NCBI RefSeq assembly: GCF_019649055.1
Contig: NW_026570232.1
Location: forward strand, 620,001-684,000
From: Paramacrobiotus metropolitanus
Taxonomy: Eukaryota; Tardigrada; Eutardigrada; Parachela; Macrobiotidae
Direction of reading: 5' to 3'
DNA length: 64,000 nucleotides
Below the pieces are notes generated by a model. It worked only from the letters and a program-made list of their open reading frames with translations. It did not search any database and was not told where the DNA came from. Shown one piece after another: positions 24,458 to 37,721 of the stretch. A program made the translations under genes and the position numbers. Positions within the stretch are counted from its first letter, which is position 1. The number at the start of each line of letters is the position of its first letter.

Positions 24458-27250
24458 AGGATTTTATCCATCCCTCTACTGCACTGGTGTCGAATTACAT
24501 CCTACACGGAATATAAACATGAACCATTTAGGACAATTATTATTTCTGGCCTTTTAATTTCGGTGGGGACATTTCTACATCCATCTCGGATATATATATA
24601 TATTTAAAAAAGGTGATGGCACACTTTTCACTCTATCCGTCGCTTTCATCCATCCATCCGCCAACCCACACACATCCAATGTGAAAGACCGCTTTGTAAC
24701 TTGATATATACCGACATACTACCATTTTTTTCAGAGACCACTTTCAAGATATTCTCGTCACGTTCTCTCTCGATGTTTAGTTTTACACTGACTAATTGAT
24801 AGAAGTTTGAAAAAATCATATTATAAAAATCAGTTTTCTTTGTTTGGTTGGTAGATTTGTTCTGTTGCTTTTCGTAAATCGCTGCTTTTGAGTTGTAAGG
24901 TTACTTTGGCTTGTACTGCTCAACCGTCGCTTTTACGCTTTGTAATGTTCAGCTGGCGCCGTATGCATTTAATGCTGCTTTCTCCGGCTTTTTCTTACGA
25001 TGAGACGAATAAAAATTGAAAATTGTTTTGTGTTCGGATGGCGGGATTGTAAACACAGTACTTACCAATTACCTGCTAATTGGCAGCAGCAAGAGTAATG
25101 GCGATTCTAAAGTTTGCAAGGTGTGTGAATTTAAAACAACATTGAAATAAAAACTGCAATAATTAAGTTACGCAGTGCTAGCATTAACTTAACATGCATA
25201 ATTATGCAGTACTAATTTTTTATCGTTTGTCATGGGTTTATGGGGCGATAGCACGCATTTTTCCCAGCCTGTTTGCACATATCAAGTGCAAATTTGAGGC
25301 TTCAGACTTACAGAAATTGATTAGGTGCCGATACCGATACGTGCACGACCACTCTGGAAGTTTTGCGTATTACGTACGTGTTAATTAAAGATTACTTTCA
25401 CTAATAATCTATGTAATGACAGTTTAATTTAACGACCGTGTGAATTAAACATGCTCGTAATTCATAAGGATACAACTATCTACTAATATGTTACCATTGC
25501 GATGATGTTATGGTAGGTGTAATTGTTAGGATTAATTTGTCAGTGTTACTTTGCATACCTATACCTAGCTGGTGGTGGTCCTGAAAAAAATAAATAGTAT
25601 ACTCAAATAGATCACAGCAACACGTGATTCTAAACAAAAAGTAACAAACATTTTTTATCAATACTATGGTCGTGTGAATACTTATTTTTCGCGTACGCAT
25701 TTAAAAGTCTGTGACCATATACATAATGATTTAGCATACTGCGCGATTCGTTTTTTTGGAAAAGGAAAATGAGCGACAATGGTTTAGTCTGGACCATTCG
25801 AGTGACCTTAAGAAACACCGTGACCACTAGCGACCGTCAATAAATGCTTAGGAGACCCTGGACCTAAAAAAATCTCTTAGCGCACAAGGAATCACGTAGC
25901 CGTAAGCCAGTAATAAGTAAGTACATACGGCAGCCACACTTCCACACACTCGGCAGTTTCTTCTGCGCCGCATATATAACGGAGATTGGCGTTTCATTTT
26001 TAAAACATGTTTGCATGCGGAAAAATGCAGCTGTAGCTAATTTTATCCATGTTAAATATTTCAAGAGGACGTTATTGATAATCCTGCTCACAAATTGTGG
26101 ATGGCCGGGCTTAATTTAGACATTTCCGCTGTTGAGACGATTGACACCTCCGCAATAACCCTGCGCTTGTATCCGATGCCACTGGGCTCACTGTGCTGTG
26201 CTGCGAGTATGCCGGAGCAGCCTCGGCGGGTCAACTGCAGTTCAGTAGCGCTGGCAATTGGGAAATCGTGTTGTTTCGCTAATGACTCAATGTACTGACG
26301 TGAGAACTGAGAAGTAGTGAATAATACTGGTCTTCCGGGTATCCTCCCAGGGACTGCGGAGGAGGCCTAATGTAAAGTGCGCTGTCGAAGTACGATAAAT
26401 AACCGCAACATTTTGGCCTACAAATGTTTTCTCTGTGCCTCGCACTGTGAGCGACAGAAGCATATGGCTTTTGCATTCTAACACTTTTTGTAATTGTATG
26501 ATACACATAGGTGCGCATCACTTACAGACCTTTAAAACTAATGATCTTTAAATATACTAGATATTAAGGTCACGGCGCGGCTGTTTTGCATAGCCGTACG
26601 AGCACTAAATCAATTTATGCCATGAACAATTTGTTTGCGTTTTGCAGCATGTAGTGTGGCAGTTTTTCGAAGCGGTTGATATGCAATTGCGCATGATACA
26701 ATCATATTCACAGTAGAAATTAATGAGCAACAGGTACAACATCTACTGTACGTATCGACGAAACTGCCAATACGTAACGGCAAACCGCTCTTGCAGCAAA
26801 TGAAAATTTGTCTTAGTCGAAGTAAACCTATTGAATTTTTTCAAACTTTAAGCTAATACTGCGAAACAGTAACCAGCTAAATCTCAGCGTCATCTGCATG
26901 GAACGATTCCGAAACCAAATTGCTTTAACTTTGGAAATCGATTAATTTCCCCCGTACCGCGCGCCCGCCAAATAATCCGTTACATAAATTCTAACTAAAC
27001 TGTCAACAGCCAGACAGAAAGCCATCAGCAGTTCTCGTTAATTCCTCAATGAAAGCAACTGCGTCCAACACAACATCGCGCTCCTCCGCTCATTCACACC
27101 GACACAACCAACCCCACACACACGCACACCACCTCCCCGCGCGCCGATCCAGGTGCCAAGAACAAGCGAAGAAACCCAGCGCGTAACGGCGATTATGCGT
27201 GTGTGCCACATCCCCTTTCTCTGCGCTGTCGATTAACCGCTGACTACAGA
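24458..27250. other. Muscle LIM 3' UTR and gene-poor intergenic region
   Basis: The first ~550 bases look like 3' UTR and include an AT-repeat around 24590-24605. After the polyadenylation signal at 25008 no gene was recognised; open frames near 25500-26520 have no similarity. The last 200 bases, rich in CACA runs, adjoin the ERG28 3' end. Confidence 0.45.
25008..25013 (+). terminator. Candidate polyadenylation signal for the muscle LIM gene
   Basis: AATAAA in GACGAATAAAAATTG, about 550 bases after the stop codon and followed by a T/G-rich stretch (TTGTTTTGTGTT) of the kind found downstream of cleavage sites. Confidence 0.45.
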
Positions 27251-28488
27251 CTAATCTTGACGCTTCGCCGCTTTTTTCGCTTTAACCAAATTCCTTATGT
27301 CAATAGCGCTGCTGGCGGCTGTGTCGTCCTCATCAGCACCGGCGGCCAGGCCTACCGCGGAAGGCCATATATAGGGAATGGCTGCCAGCATGATCGGTAT
27401 GGAGATGGCGCTGACGATGATCGGGCTGAACATGCCCACATCCGCCAAGCCGCTCCGGTAGTACAGCAGTTCGCTGGCGAAGTGCGCCAGGGCCACCACG
27501 AAGGTGGTTAGTGCCGCCAGGAAGAGCTCCCAGCTGTACATGTTGTAGGCGTACAAGAAGCGGATAACACCGGCCAGGAGAGTCCACAGTCCGTATGTGC
27601 GAGCGGCCAGCTCCGTTGCCCCTGTTGACATTTAGACGGGTTGCAGAATACACGAGACAAATCACAATCGACCACAGCGCTTTGAAAGACTAAAAGCGAA
27701 TGTCTTAACCTGATTAACAACGCTAATGCAACTTTGCAGTCGTAGCTATTTTGCTTACTTTTTCACTTGTATTTTGCTTACTTTTAATAAGCAGAATTCT
27801 GCTGAAGCGCATATAGCAATGGAAAACTTCTCCCCAAACACTACTGTAGTCTGTAGAGTACTTACTACTTACCAAATGAACTCTTACAATTGTTAGCAAA
27901 TAAACACGAAATATCAAATATCTATCAGTGACCAATACAGCTATTTGAGTACTTTACCACAAATCACAGCCAAAATTTGCCAAAATTCAATGCCAGAAAA
28001 CAACCGAAAACTCGGATCAGAAATTTCTAGCTGGAGCTTAAAAAAATCCATAAACACAAAACAGAAATTCGGTCGACCGAAAGTCGGAGCAGCAAGAAAT
28101 CGAAAGTAGGAGAAACACTCCTTTAATATTGCTGGTTTATGCCAAATTTAAAGTTAATAATTTAAATTTCTACGACCGCTCAGATTGCTCGCAGAAACAT
28201 TCTCTTGCAAGCAAAAACTATTTTCCCTTATTTTCGTATTTTGCTGGGCCGGTGGCCGAAATGATAAAGGCTGTGCTCACCTGCGCGGGGCGCATTGTAC
28301 AGCCGTGTCCAGACGAATTCCGGACTGATAAATGCCTGCAGCGTGTTGGCCAAGGCCATCATTCCGACGAAGGCCACCCATCCACGCACGAACGTCACAT
28401 AACTACTACCGGGCGGTTTGTATTTTAATTCTTTCCTTTTCCCTTTGGAATCCGTCCATGCAGGGCTCTGGAAACTGCGAGTCTCCAT
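27251..28488 (-). CDS. ERG28: ERG28-like ER membrane scaffold protein
   Basis: Two minus-strand exons, 28281-28488 (ATG at 28488) and 27251-27621 (stop), joined in phase 1, encode 192 residues. Four TM helices fit the family: FVRGWVAFVGMMALANTLQA, TYGLWTLLAGVIRFLYAYN, FLAALTTFVVALAHFASELL and MFSPIIVSAISIPIMLAAIP. The motif RTYGLWTLL next to the splice junction corresponds to RTFGIWTLL in human ERG28. Yeast Erg28 tethers the C-4 demethylation enzymes of sterol synthesis in the ER. About 30 hydrophilic residues precede TM1 and a Lys-rich tail (KAKKAAKRQD) follows TM4. Ecdysozoans generally cannot make sterols de novo, so the role here may differ from yeast; that is inference. Confidence 0.88.
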
Positions 28489-30309
28489 TGCAGCGATTCG
28501 CTAATCGCGAGCTTGTCCAAATTTTTATGTCACATTAAGCCTAGAAAGCGTGAAATTAGATTAATCTGCGGGTCTACATTTCAGCAATCAGTTCATTTTA
28601 TCTTTTGCTTTATTCTTATTATAATTTTAATGTGAAGTTTCGTTGAATATTTACAGTCCTGCGGAATTTTGCAACTAAAACACCCGTTAAAGAGCTCAGA
28701 TTTTCATCAGGACATTTACTTTCATCAGGACATTTACAGTACATACTTATATATTTTGTTCACGCTATGTTTCGCATCTCCCAGATGAATTTCAAACCTA
28801 GACTAAACCAAACACCAGCAGAAAACCAGAAGCAGCTATACAAATCATTAGATAAAGCTAGCAAGTTAAAGTTTACCAACCTTCGAAGTTTGAACATCGA
28901 CAAGTCCGTCCGAAGTCTGAATGGCCTGCGAAGGTTTTTAAGGCCCGTTCTTCACTGATTCCACCAGCTGGTATTCTCTTTTCAGGCATAATGATGACGG
29001 CAGCACAGTAGATGCTCTTCAGTTTTCATTAAGGTAAGCTCGATAAACGAAACAAAAAAGCCAGAATCTTCTATTGTTTTTAGGGTTTTATATAACTTTT
29101 ATAAGTTTCTGTAAACTTTATGTAAGAAAACTTCTGTTTTAATCCAATATGCATCCGCCACCAGCAGCACAGTGTGTGCACTGTGCACACTGAAACACAG
29201 CTCAAAAGAATTTGTGACTGCCGCCCGGTTTTCGTATTAACCCCTTTTGTCAAGCTGACCATGAGTGTTTCTTAAAATTATTCATACACAATTCTTGTTC
29301 CCGCGATCTGCTACGTGTGACTGTCCTGTTTTTCACGTGAGTACGGTTTTGGTTAACGAGTCCACAAGAAAGATTTGCCTGCTGCATTCTAACACAAAAA
29401 CGGGAAGAGTACATTTACTTTATACAAGAATTTAGGTACACATATACCCAACTCAGAGTATTTCCCTTATTATTGCTAGTTCTTTACGTTCATGTTGCGC
29501 GATAAATGCATGCACAATGCGTACGTGTATATCGGTTGCGGCGACGGAAACCGTGGCTTCCGGTCAACTTCCGCATTCGACAGCTCTAATCCGGATAGGA
29601 TGTACGTACATCGTCGATCTGAGGCGACATTTAATGTCCAATGTCCACAAGACCTTTGTATCTAGTGAGTTAATGCAACAGATAACCGATAATCGTAAAA
29701 CTAACAATACACAATTGACGTTATCACCCACCGCCAACAATCACGACGTTCCCGGGTGATCACCCAAGACCAAAGGGCACAGTACACCGACGATGAGTAA
29801 CGCATACGTTCGAAGTATGGGAATGTGAAGTTACACATGGGTTTGTAATAATTAATGTCGCCTGTCAAGTATCAAATATGGCAGTAGCCTCCTAACCGAC
29901 ATCACCGGAGATAAAATTATACTTTTATTAACCTCAGCAACATTAGAAAAATTCATGCTTGCAAATACTTTCTTCCAGTAATTTGAGTTCTGCATCAATC
30001 CCACAAAAATACTGCAACATACTTCACCAAAAAACTAACTGCTGTCAAACCACAACGCAAACTCTGAATGTTATAAACGAAGAAACGACGAACTAAGGAT
30101 TAATGGAAATCACGTAAGATTTAAATTAACATTCAACGTGCAGTGCGCTAGAAATGAGCAAGAACGAGAAATCCGTCGCTACAAAGCACAAACACGAAAT
30201 CCAGGTTAAACGTTCAACTCAGACAAAAAACTGAAGAAAAATAATACAGATTGCTACAAAGAGAGAAAATTGCTAGGCACTTGAATTACAGGAATATCAA
30301 AGCTCATTT
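28489..30309. other. Intergenic region between ERG28 and perilipin
   Basis: No gene recognised. It includes the ERG28 promoter side and the perilipin 3' side. An imperfect palindrome (AGTGTGTGCACTGTGCACACT region, about 29168-29192) and an 18-bp tandem pair at 28702-28737 are the only structures noted. Confidence 0.4.
28702..28737. repeat. Short tandem duplication, two 18-bp units
   Basis: TTTCATCAGGACATTTAC occurs twice back to back (28702-28719 and 28720-28737) without differences. Confidence 0.8.
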
Positions 30310-33167
30310 TCAATCTTCTGCAACGACAGGGATAGGAACGATTTTGGGAATATAGCTGACGCCTTTATCCAGCAGCAAGTTGACGCGTTCATGCATAAAA
30401 CTGGGCAGCACAATCATTAGCGTTCTCTGGAAAACGTTGGCCACTCTCGCCACACCAACCACCGTCGCAACGTACACTTTGGCCGCGATGCCGCGAGTGA
30501 ACTTGCGGGTGCGCTCCACGCGCTCAATTACCACTTTACCCGAGGCGCGGCGGCGCACATAGGCAATGGTATCGTGCACCGTGGTCACGGCCGGCGTCTG
30601 GATGACGGCGTCCACAACGTTGTGAGATTTGATGGAGATGCGGCGTTTCAGTTTGTGAGAGAGATGCTTAGCGTGCTCCAGATTGCCGCCGCGAGCATGA
30701 TAACCGTTCGCCATGTAGTTCCCGTTGGTAGCGTTGCCGTTCTTAAGGTGCTCTGATAAGAAAAACACATTTAAGATTAGTTTTGAAACGTTTTGGCAAG
30801 CGATTCATGTACGGCCGGATTCCGTTACAACGATTATTGTGTGCCAAGGTCAGCGCTAGTCCAACGACCTTTGTTTGTTTACACGTTTTCGATCTAATCT
30901 TCAGAAAACGTTAACGGATTAGCAAACCATGAAATTCCATAAAACTGCCGATATCGATAGTGGTCTTCAGCCCAGCCCAGTGCTAACTTACGGCTTCGTG
31001 TTGCCACTTCGTCATTCTTGCGATAAATAAATTCATTCAAATTATTACTAGTATGCAACAATAGCACGCACTGCTAGCGAACTGCAATTTTTTTAATTTC
31101 GCCAATATCAACAGCAAGAAAATACGAGGTGCAAAATCCTACACAATTAAACAATATAATAATATTTGTATGTTCTACAAAACAAATCTGATAAAATTTC
31201 GAACGATACACCGAAAACAGCTACCGAACTGAAGACCGGGAAATAATGGAATTGCCTTCCCGTGCAAAAAATTCTTATAGTTGGAAAACCAATTGCAAGC
31301 CCTCAAGAAAGTTTCTGTAAAATTTCTTCTAATCATCTATTGTGAACAAATTTCCAGATCAAGACGAAAACAAGAAATTAAGGGGAAAGATATCGAAATC
31401 TTACCTTCTGGCAAGAACTTGTCAATCGCGGAATCAGCGGTCTGCAGTCCATATTCGATGTAATTGTTCACGGTCTGACCATACGGCGTGTCCATAACAG
31501 CTTGGACTTTGGCTGAACCCATTTCTTTGACAGAATCGATGGTGTCGCGGACGCGTTCCACAGTGTTCTCCTTGGCTGTCTGAATTTGATCAATCTTGCC
31601 TTCCACCTTTTGGATAACCATCAACTTGATCTGCAAATGGCATAAACCATTAAATTCCCTCTCGATGCAAGCCACTTTTTCCACCAAAGAATTCATTCGC
31701 ACAACACCGCGACTACGTCGAAAGGTCAAGGACATCTCCCAGCCGATTCGATCGATACGATACTTAAGTATACGAATATGCACTCGTTAATTCGGAACGA
31801 ACATTCTAAAAAAACTCATACTTATACTTATTTATGCGAAGAAATTGGTAGCATACTCTTAAATTTCACCGGCTTTGTAACGAAATTTAATTTATGTATC
31901 CAGTTTCTTACCTCATATGGAGACTTCGTGATAATGGGTAACTTTTCCTCCACTTTATCAAGCATGTAGCAGGCAGACTGATCGGCAAATCCGACTGTAA
32001 CAATTAAAACATACGATATTATCTATTTCTAGGTAAATTTCCTCGACTAAGAAAACTAAGAAAAACAAAGAAATTTAAACAAAGACAAGTTTTAACAATA
32101 GTGGCAAATGCGCGTGACTGACACACTTTCGCTATCAAGCATGCGAATGCGAGCCCGTCTCCAGTTACTTCACCTAGTAAGTTTAAATCTTACCATATAT
32201 ATAGCCTTCCTTAACTTATCTTGATTTAAAATTTCGTTAATTGCTCTCATTCCTTTTAGCTTCTAATTGTGTTTGCGAAACTAGAAAACGGTTCGCATCA
32301 AAGGCATAATAAAGTACCCTTGCGGTATTGCAACGATCGTAATGAATCATCGGCTTTCCAAAATCATTCAAAATTCAAATGTACCGAATGCACCGGAGAC
32401 ATCAACATGACTGTGCTTTGCGCCCTAACAACTCAAGTACCGACTAGCGATGATTTTATTTGGGACAAAACTACTATTCTACATATTGACCACATTATAT
32501 TTCCCGGTAGACACGATACTTCCGTACGTCGTATCTATATATCTATCTCCGTACACAAGCGTTGGCCAGCTGACACTTGGACTGGTTATTGCCGAAGTAA
32601 ATTATAAATGTTTTTACTAAATAACCCGCTTCTTATTAAATAATCCGCTTTGTATGTACATACGGCACCGTGTCCACACTAATAGCAGTATTTTTGCATG
32701 GTAGTTCTGCAAATGCTTAACTGTGTCTTTGCGCTGTATAAGTACTGCGCAACCGAGCTGAATTGTTCGTATTCATTAAAGATTCACGTAATTTCCCATA
32801 TATTTTTCGAAAACTGAATTTTTTTATCACGGACACACAAGTGCAACTTACGTGGTTTCTGCAGGCGACCCGTGATTCCCGTCTTGTTCATAACGGTAAC
32901 CGCGCCCTTGACGGTGGCCTGCACAGTGGACTCGCCCGTTTCCAGTGCGCTGCGCAGCAGTCCATTGCGGTCTTTGGTTTTCTCGTACGCCACCAGGAAG
33001 CGATCCACAAAGTTGCGCACCAACGGGAGACTGGACACGCGCTCCACAAAATTCGGCGGTGGCACACCGTTGGCCATGTGGTGACCATTGTGGATGAATT
33101 CGTCAATGCTGGGCTGCTCGATGATGGGCATTTCCTCAATCGCCATTTTCATGCTGCTTCTGTACAT
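30310..33167 (-). CDS. Perilipin-family lipid droplet protein
   Basis: Four minus-strand exons: 32852-33167 (ATG at 33167), 31912-31994, 31405-31630 and 30310-30752, all phase-matched, giving 355 residues. The PAT-type N-terminal region is clear: VERVSSLPLVRNFVDRFLVA, then TKDRNGLLRSALETGESTVQ, then ACYMLDKVEEKLPIITKSP, equivalent to the LDKLEEKLP motif of perilipins and fly Lsd-1/Lsd-2. The third exon is an amphipathic 11-mer-like region (VERVRDTIDSVKEMG) that ends in GLQTADSAIDKFLPEG. The fourth adds an Asn/Gly-rich spacer (NGNATNGNYMANGYHARGG), a basic stretch and a helical tail with MHERVNLLLDKG. Perilipins coat lipid droplets and control lipase access. A strong acceptor (TTCGCAG) just before the ATG suggests a non-coding first exon upstream. 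Confidence 0.85.
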
Positions 33168-35920
33168 CGATACTGAATTCTGCGAACAGGTATGTACTGT
33201 AGTTAATACGAAATATATAAGACGATTAACAAACAATCAAATCAATCGGAAGTATGAATCCAACCGATAAAACTAAAAACAAACTGCCATCACTAAAACA
33301 GAAATACAAATACTAGTAGCCCAAGTCACAATCGGTTTGTGAAAGTAGACAAAATTAAGTAACTATTCTGCAGATAAAATTAAGTAAGTATTCAATCCAA
33401 TGAGTTACGAGCAACTCAAAGCCTCAAATACAAATCCAGCAGTGTGGAAATAACCCACTGCGCGATGCCCTGAGTCATAATTTCACACTTCTCATTTACA
33501 ATGCCTCACTAAACCTGTTCCGCTTTGGATTACAATCAATAATTCGATATACCGAATCGTCGCTTTAACTCTTCAGTCTCACCATCAGATGACAAAATAA
33601 TTGTTTAAAATTAGCTGAGATACAATCACATACTCACTACACGTATGTTACTACCGTATGTAGGCCAATATGAAATCGTTGCCCGCAGCATTTTAAACTT
33701 TACGCTGCAAGCACACTGTAAATAAGCGTCATTCTTACCTGGTAAATACAGCAGAAGCAAAAACTCTAACGGAACAATATCCTGCAGACCAATTGCAGTA
33801 TGGACGATAGTCTACGGGACCGCGAATAAATAAGCAAATCAACGTAATTATCACAGATCTGAACCAAGCTGAATGATTCTGCGCAGGGGAATATTTTGAA
33901 GAACGTAAATACGCTGATGCTGTAGCAAGTCACGATGAGACAAACTGATAACCGCAGCCGCGTATGCGCTTTCATGCAGCGATATAAAGCAAGAGAAATG
34001 CTAGCTAGAAATACCGGTTTCCAGTATATTCAACCGAAAAGGCAAAAAAGTTTCTCTGGCCAGTAAATCTGCCGGTTAAATACAAGACGTTTCGCTGTAC
34101 CTGTTTTGAACTTTGATATCCAGTGCTGATTGGTTTTGTAAGCGGAAGTGGGCAGTTCAATGGTCAGACGCAAAAACCAAATGGCCAGAACTGCTTCATA
34201 CATAATACATAACGTGGATTCCCGCAAACGCATTTAATAACTTTCTTACCGTGTACCGGAAGCTAACATACTGCACTAATAACTGTAAAGCAGCGTAATA
34301 TTACGTACTGTACTAAACCCACTAAAGATTTTGCAGTAATATGTATTATGAAAGTAGTAATTAAATAATGATATTTACTGCAAAGTTGCAAACAAGTACG
34401 GTTTTGAAAATCAGTAATAAATAGTTCAAAACGGTGAGAAACAATTTGGTACACATGCAGTGAGTTTCAGTACTTAACCTAACCACTAACCAAACAGTTA
34501 ACAGAAAACTTAAACTGGACTGTGAGTGATGTAGTTTCTTTTTAAATTGGGTAATAACTATATCACAACAGAAAGAGCTTATAATTCAAAGGCTGTAGAA
34601 TGCAGACTGCACTTATTTTGAGTGGCGGGGTTATGTAAAATTATTGGTTTACAATTTAATGGAATTCCGGATGATCTACGTATCCGTACAGCACAGATAT
34701 CCGCAGAAAAGTATTGTACACAAAGACTTAAAGGTAAATTATACTATACTTTTAACTATACTATATTTTCTGAAAACGGGAAAAATTTTTTGGTTTTGGG
34801 ATGACATCTGTTAATTCTGTTACTAAATGGCGATCGGTAATGTTTTTTTGTATTTACTTTAATGCCGTGACTTTAGCAAGTTAACGTAAAGTTCGAATCT
34901 ATGAGGCAATCTGCGCAGTTGAACATAATATAGATATGCGGCTCTGTGCGGCCTGACGAGGCAGAAGTTGAGAAAGTCGTAAATATTCCTTTAAACTTTG
35001 CTCTGATTATGAATCTTGAACGGCGTGATAGGGCGCTCTTCGTACCATGGCGTAACGGTTTGTAGATCTGTCAAGGGAAATGCATGGTGCGGCTGGACAC
35101 TGGCTGCTCACACTGTCGCAAAGTGCAGCGACATGGCATAAAAACCACACACCGATAACTCCGGCGAAATTAGTTCATCGGCTTCATCTGACGTAAACAT
35201 ATGTGAGACGCGTGTCTGCTATTTTTTGCACATTTCCTCGGTGGACAGCCAATGGACCACGGCGTGACATGCAGGTCCATGTGTATGCTGCAGTAACTGC
35301 ACTGGTCGCCGAACTTCGACGTTGCAAGCCCATAACACAATTTTCTCAATCTATTCATAAAGTACTATGTTTCGATTTTAAATCAGGGCAAAGGTTCACT
35401 GAACGCGTACGGCATGGTAAGTAGCGATCGCGTCGGACTACGCCGGCGACATCACCAGTGTCTGGTTCCATTCTAAACTTCTCAGTTGGGCACGAAAATT
35501 TTTACACCAACACTGCATAAACTAAACGATAAACCAAACAGGAAAACGCGCTCACATAACCTATCAATACGAGCAGAAATTTGAAGGGTGAAAAAAAATT
35601 TTCGATTTTTGGAAACAACAAGACTTCTCGTCTGAAGCGTTTTCTAGCATCAAACAGCTCAAAACTGAACACCAGCCTTCGTACCTTTTACTGTAATTTA
35701 ATACTAACAAGTCCAAATACTTTGAAGTAACCAAGAAAATTCCGAACGAGACAGATATAAACCAAATTAACTTGCAAATCTTCAAAACCAATCTCAAAAG
35801 CTTTCCTAAAACAATAAATACAGCGCAACGGAATGCAGGTACAAAGGTCACTAATAACACTTACAAATCACCCATTCTTTTACAGGCAATTCACTGAACT
35901 TAAGCAGATCCATCATTGAA
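33168..35920. other. Perilipin 5' region and intergenic DNA
   Basis: No coding region recognised. It likely contains the non-coding first exon(s) and promoter of the perilipin gene (-) and the 3' UTR of the Sds3-like gene (-). AT-rich with scattered short open frames. Confidence 0.4.
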
Positions 35921-37721
35921 CTAATTACTTCTTTCCGATGTCGCATCCCTTTCCGCGGTACTAGAAGGACCACCAGGATGAACATCAACTTCCGGAACCG
36001 GATGAACTTGAAATCCTTCTGCAGCGATACCTGTTGATACTTCATTATCGGCTTTTGATTGACCGGAATCCTTATTGCGGCTGTTGACAACTTTCTTCCT
36101 TTTTGATGAATTTTCATTTATCGGTCCTGCAGACCGTTTCAGAGCTTTCGCCTCTCCACTGGTCGTCTCCGCTTGCTGATTAACAAGCACATTATGGATT
36201 AGTTTCCGTCTAGCGGTGCGTTCTTTGTCCTCGGTAAGCGCTTCCGCTTCCGGGGATAAATATCGATTCCAGTATTTCTGTCGAATAGATGTCTTCATTA
36301 TCTTCCACACATCCGCTACGGATTCCTCAATGGATACTTCGGTTCCCGTGTTAAGTAAGACTCCGTTGAATACTGTTGTCACAGGACCACCGTTTTTTAG
36401 CTGATTCTTCAGCTGCGTACAAAGATGGCGTAGTTGCGTCTGCATGAAGTCGCTTTCGTGCTGGATCATATTTTCCACCAAGCGCACCTTTCTCAAACGC
36501 TGCTTCCGCTCCACTTCGGTCTCGATGGACTCCCAGAGCGCCTTCACTGCCGAGTCGTATTCCAGATTAATTGAGTCAATACGGACTGAAAGGAGATCTT
36601 TGGCTTTCTTCAATTCTTCCTCACAGGTGCGGTTTATTTTCAGCATGTGCTGCTCCAAGAAAGGAGATTCGCCTTTCTGAACGGCTTCGATGCCCTGATC
36701 CATACCAAGGCATCGTGCTCGGTACAACTTATCCTTTATCAAACCGAAATGGCGCTGAAAATCCCAGATGTCAGATACCAACCAACAAGTAAGCAAGTAA
36801 AAAATGTACGTATACCCTTAACCGATAATCGATTACAGCTAAAAACAAATCATAACCATTTGTAACGCTCAGTGTCTCTCACTGATAATGTTCTCATAAA
36901 CAGTAGTTTCATGTTTCCTTTTATCGCCAGGCAAAACCGTAAAATGCACACTTTACTCCTAAAAGGCTAAACTGCATTCATTTAATCAATTCAGCAAGGA
37001 TAGTAAAATATCATAATTAAACGGAGTTCCAATGAAGTACATTCTGATATTCATAGAAAAATCATAATTTCGTATTAAACTGCAGCAGCAGTTACAGCAT
37101 TCGTACCTGTAGCTTATCCAAGGAACTGACGATCTTTCTGCACTGATCGAAGACTTTAACCATGACATTCCTAGTAAACAGTTTCTCGGGCATCCGTTCG
37201 ACTTCGCTTTCCGCATTATCATCGTCGTTAAATACCGCAAATACTCGCTTCAATCCCTTCTTCCGACAGAGCTCCTCCAGATCAAAATCCTCTGCCACCG
37301 AAGACGAATGGGAAGTGTCCAGTTTGTGAAGGCCAGGAGACGAAGGAGCCGTGCTGGCAGCGCTTTTCATCGCGGGCTCGTCGGGAGGAGATAAACTCGG
37401 TTTACTACTCGCACCAACATTAGGAGTCCCATCCCCTGCCGCCTTGGTGTCCGGGACAGCCAGCTGAGGTGTCGATGAAGGTGGCCGCGAAGACGCAGAC
37501 GGTTCGGCGTCTTCCACAATCGCATCGAGGCTGCGATGTGAGGCAGGAGATGTTCTGAGTTTCTTCGCGGAGTCATCAGGACGCACAGTCTTCCCTCTCG
37601 GTCTGGTGGCCCTAACCGTCTTCAATTTTTTCGTCTCTGTATCGGTTTTACTTGAACTGGAGACAGGTGGCTGCACACTCGCCAGGGATGGTACATCTCC
37701 AGTGGGAGCTTGATCCGCCAT
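35921..37721 (-). CDS. Sds3/SUDS3-like chromatin corepressor subunit
   Basis: Two minus-strand exons, 37107-37721 (ATG at 37721) and 35921-36754, join in phase 0 across a GTACGA...TTTTCAG intron and encode 482 residues. Residues 1-150 are low-complexity (Ser/Pro/Thr with basic clusters). The junction region begins the Sds3-like domain: SSLDKLQ|RHFGLIKDKLYRAR, then GIEAVQKGESPFLEQHML, then a long coiled coil with IDSINLEYDSAVKALWESIE and VERKQRLRKVRLVENM. This order (short KLY helix, QxGxxxxF element, coiled coil with E-R/L-Y spacing) matches SUDS3/BRMS1. These proteins are Sin3-HDAC subunits. The C-terminal basic region (SSKRKKVVNSRNK) could be a nuclear signal. The 200-residue N-terminus is longer than usual. 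Family assignment is probable rather than certain. Confidence 0.62.

Noticed and set aside
29168-29192. Palindrome around GTGCACTGTGCAC
   Set aside because: Short and imperfect, with no repeats or genes nearby; likely chance.
32269-32607. 112-codon plus-strand frame in a perilipin intron
   Set aside because: No homology, no splice or start context; within an intron of the minus-strand gene.
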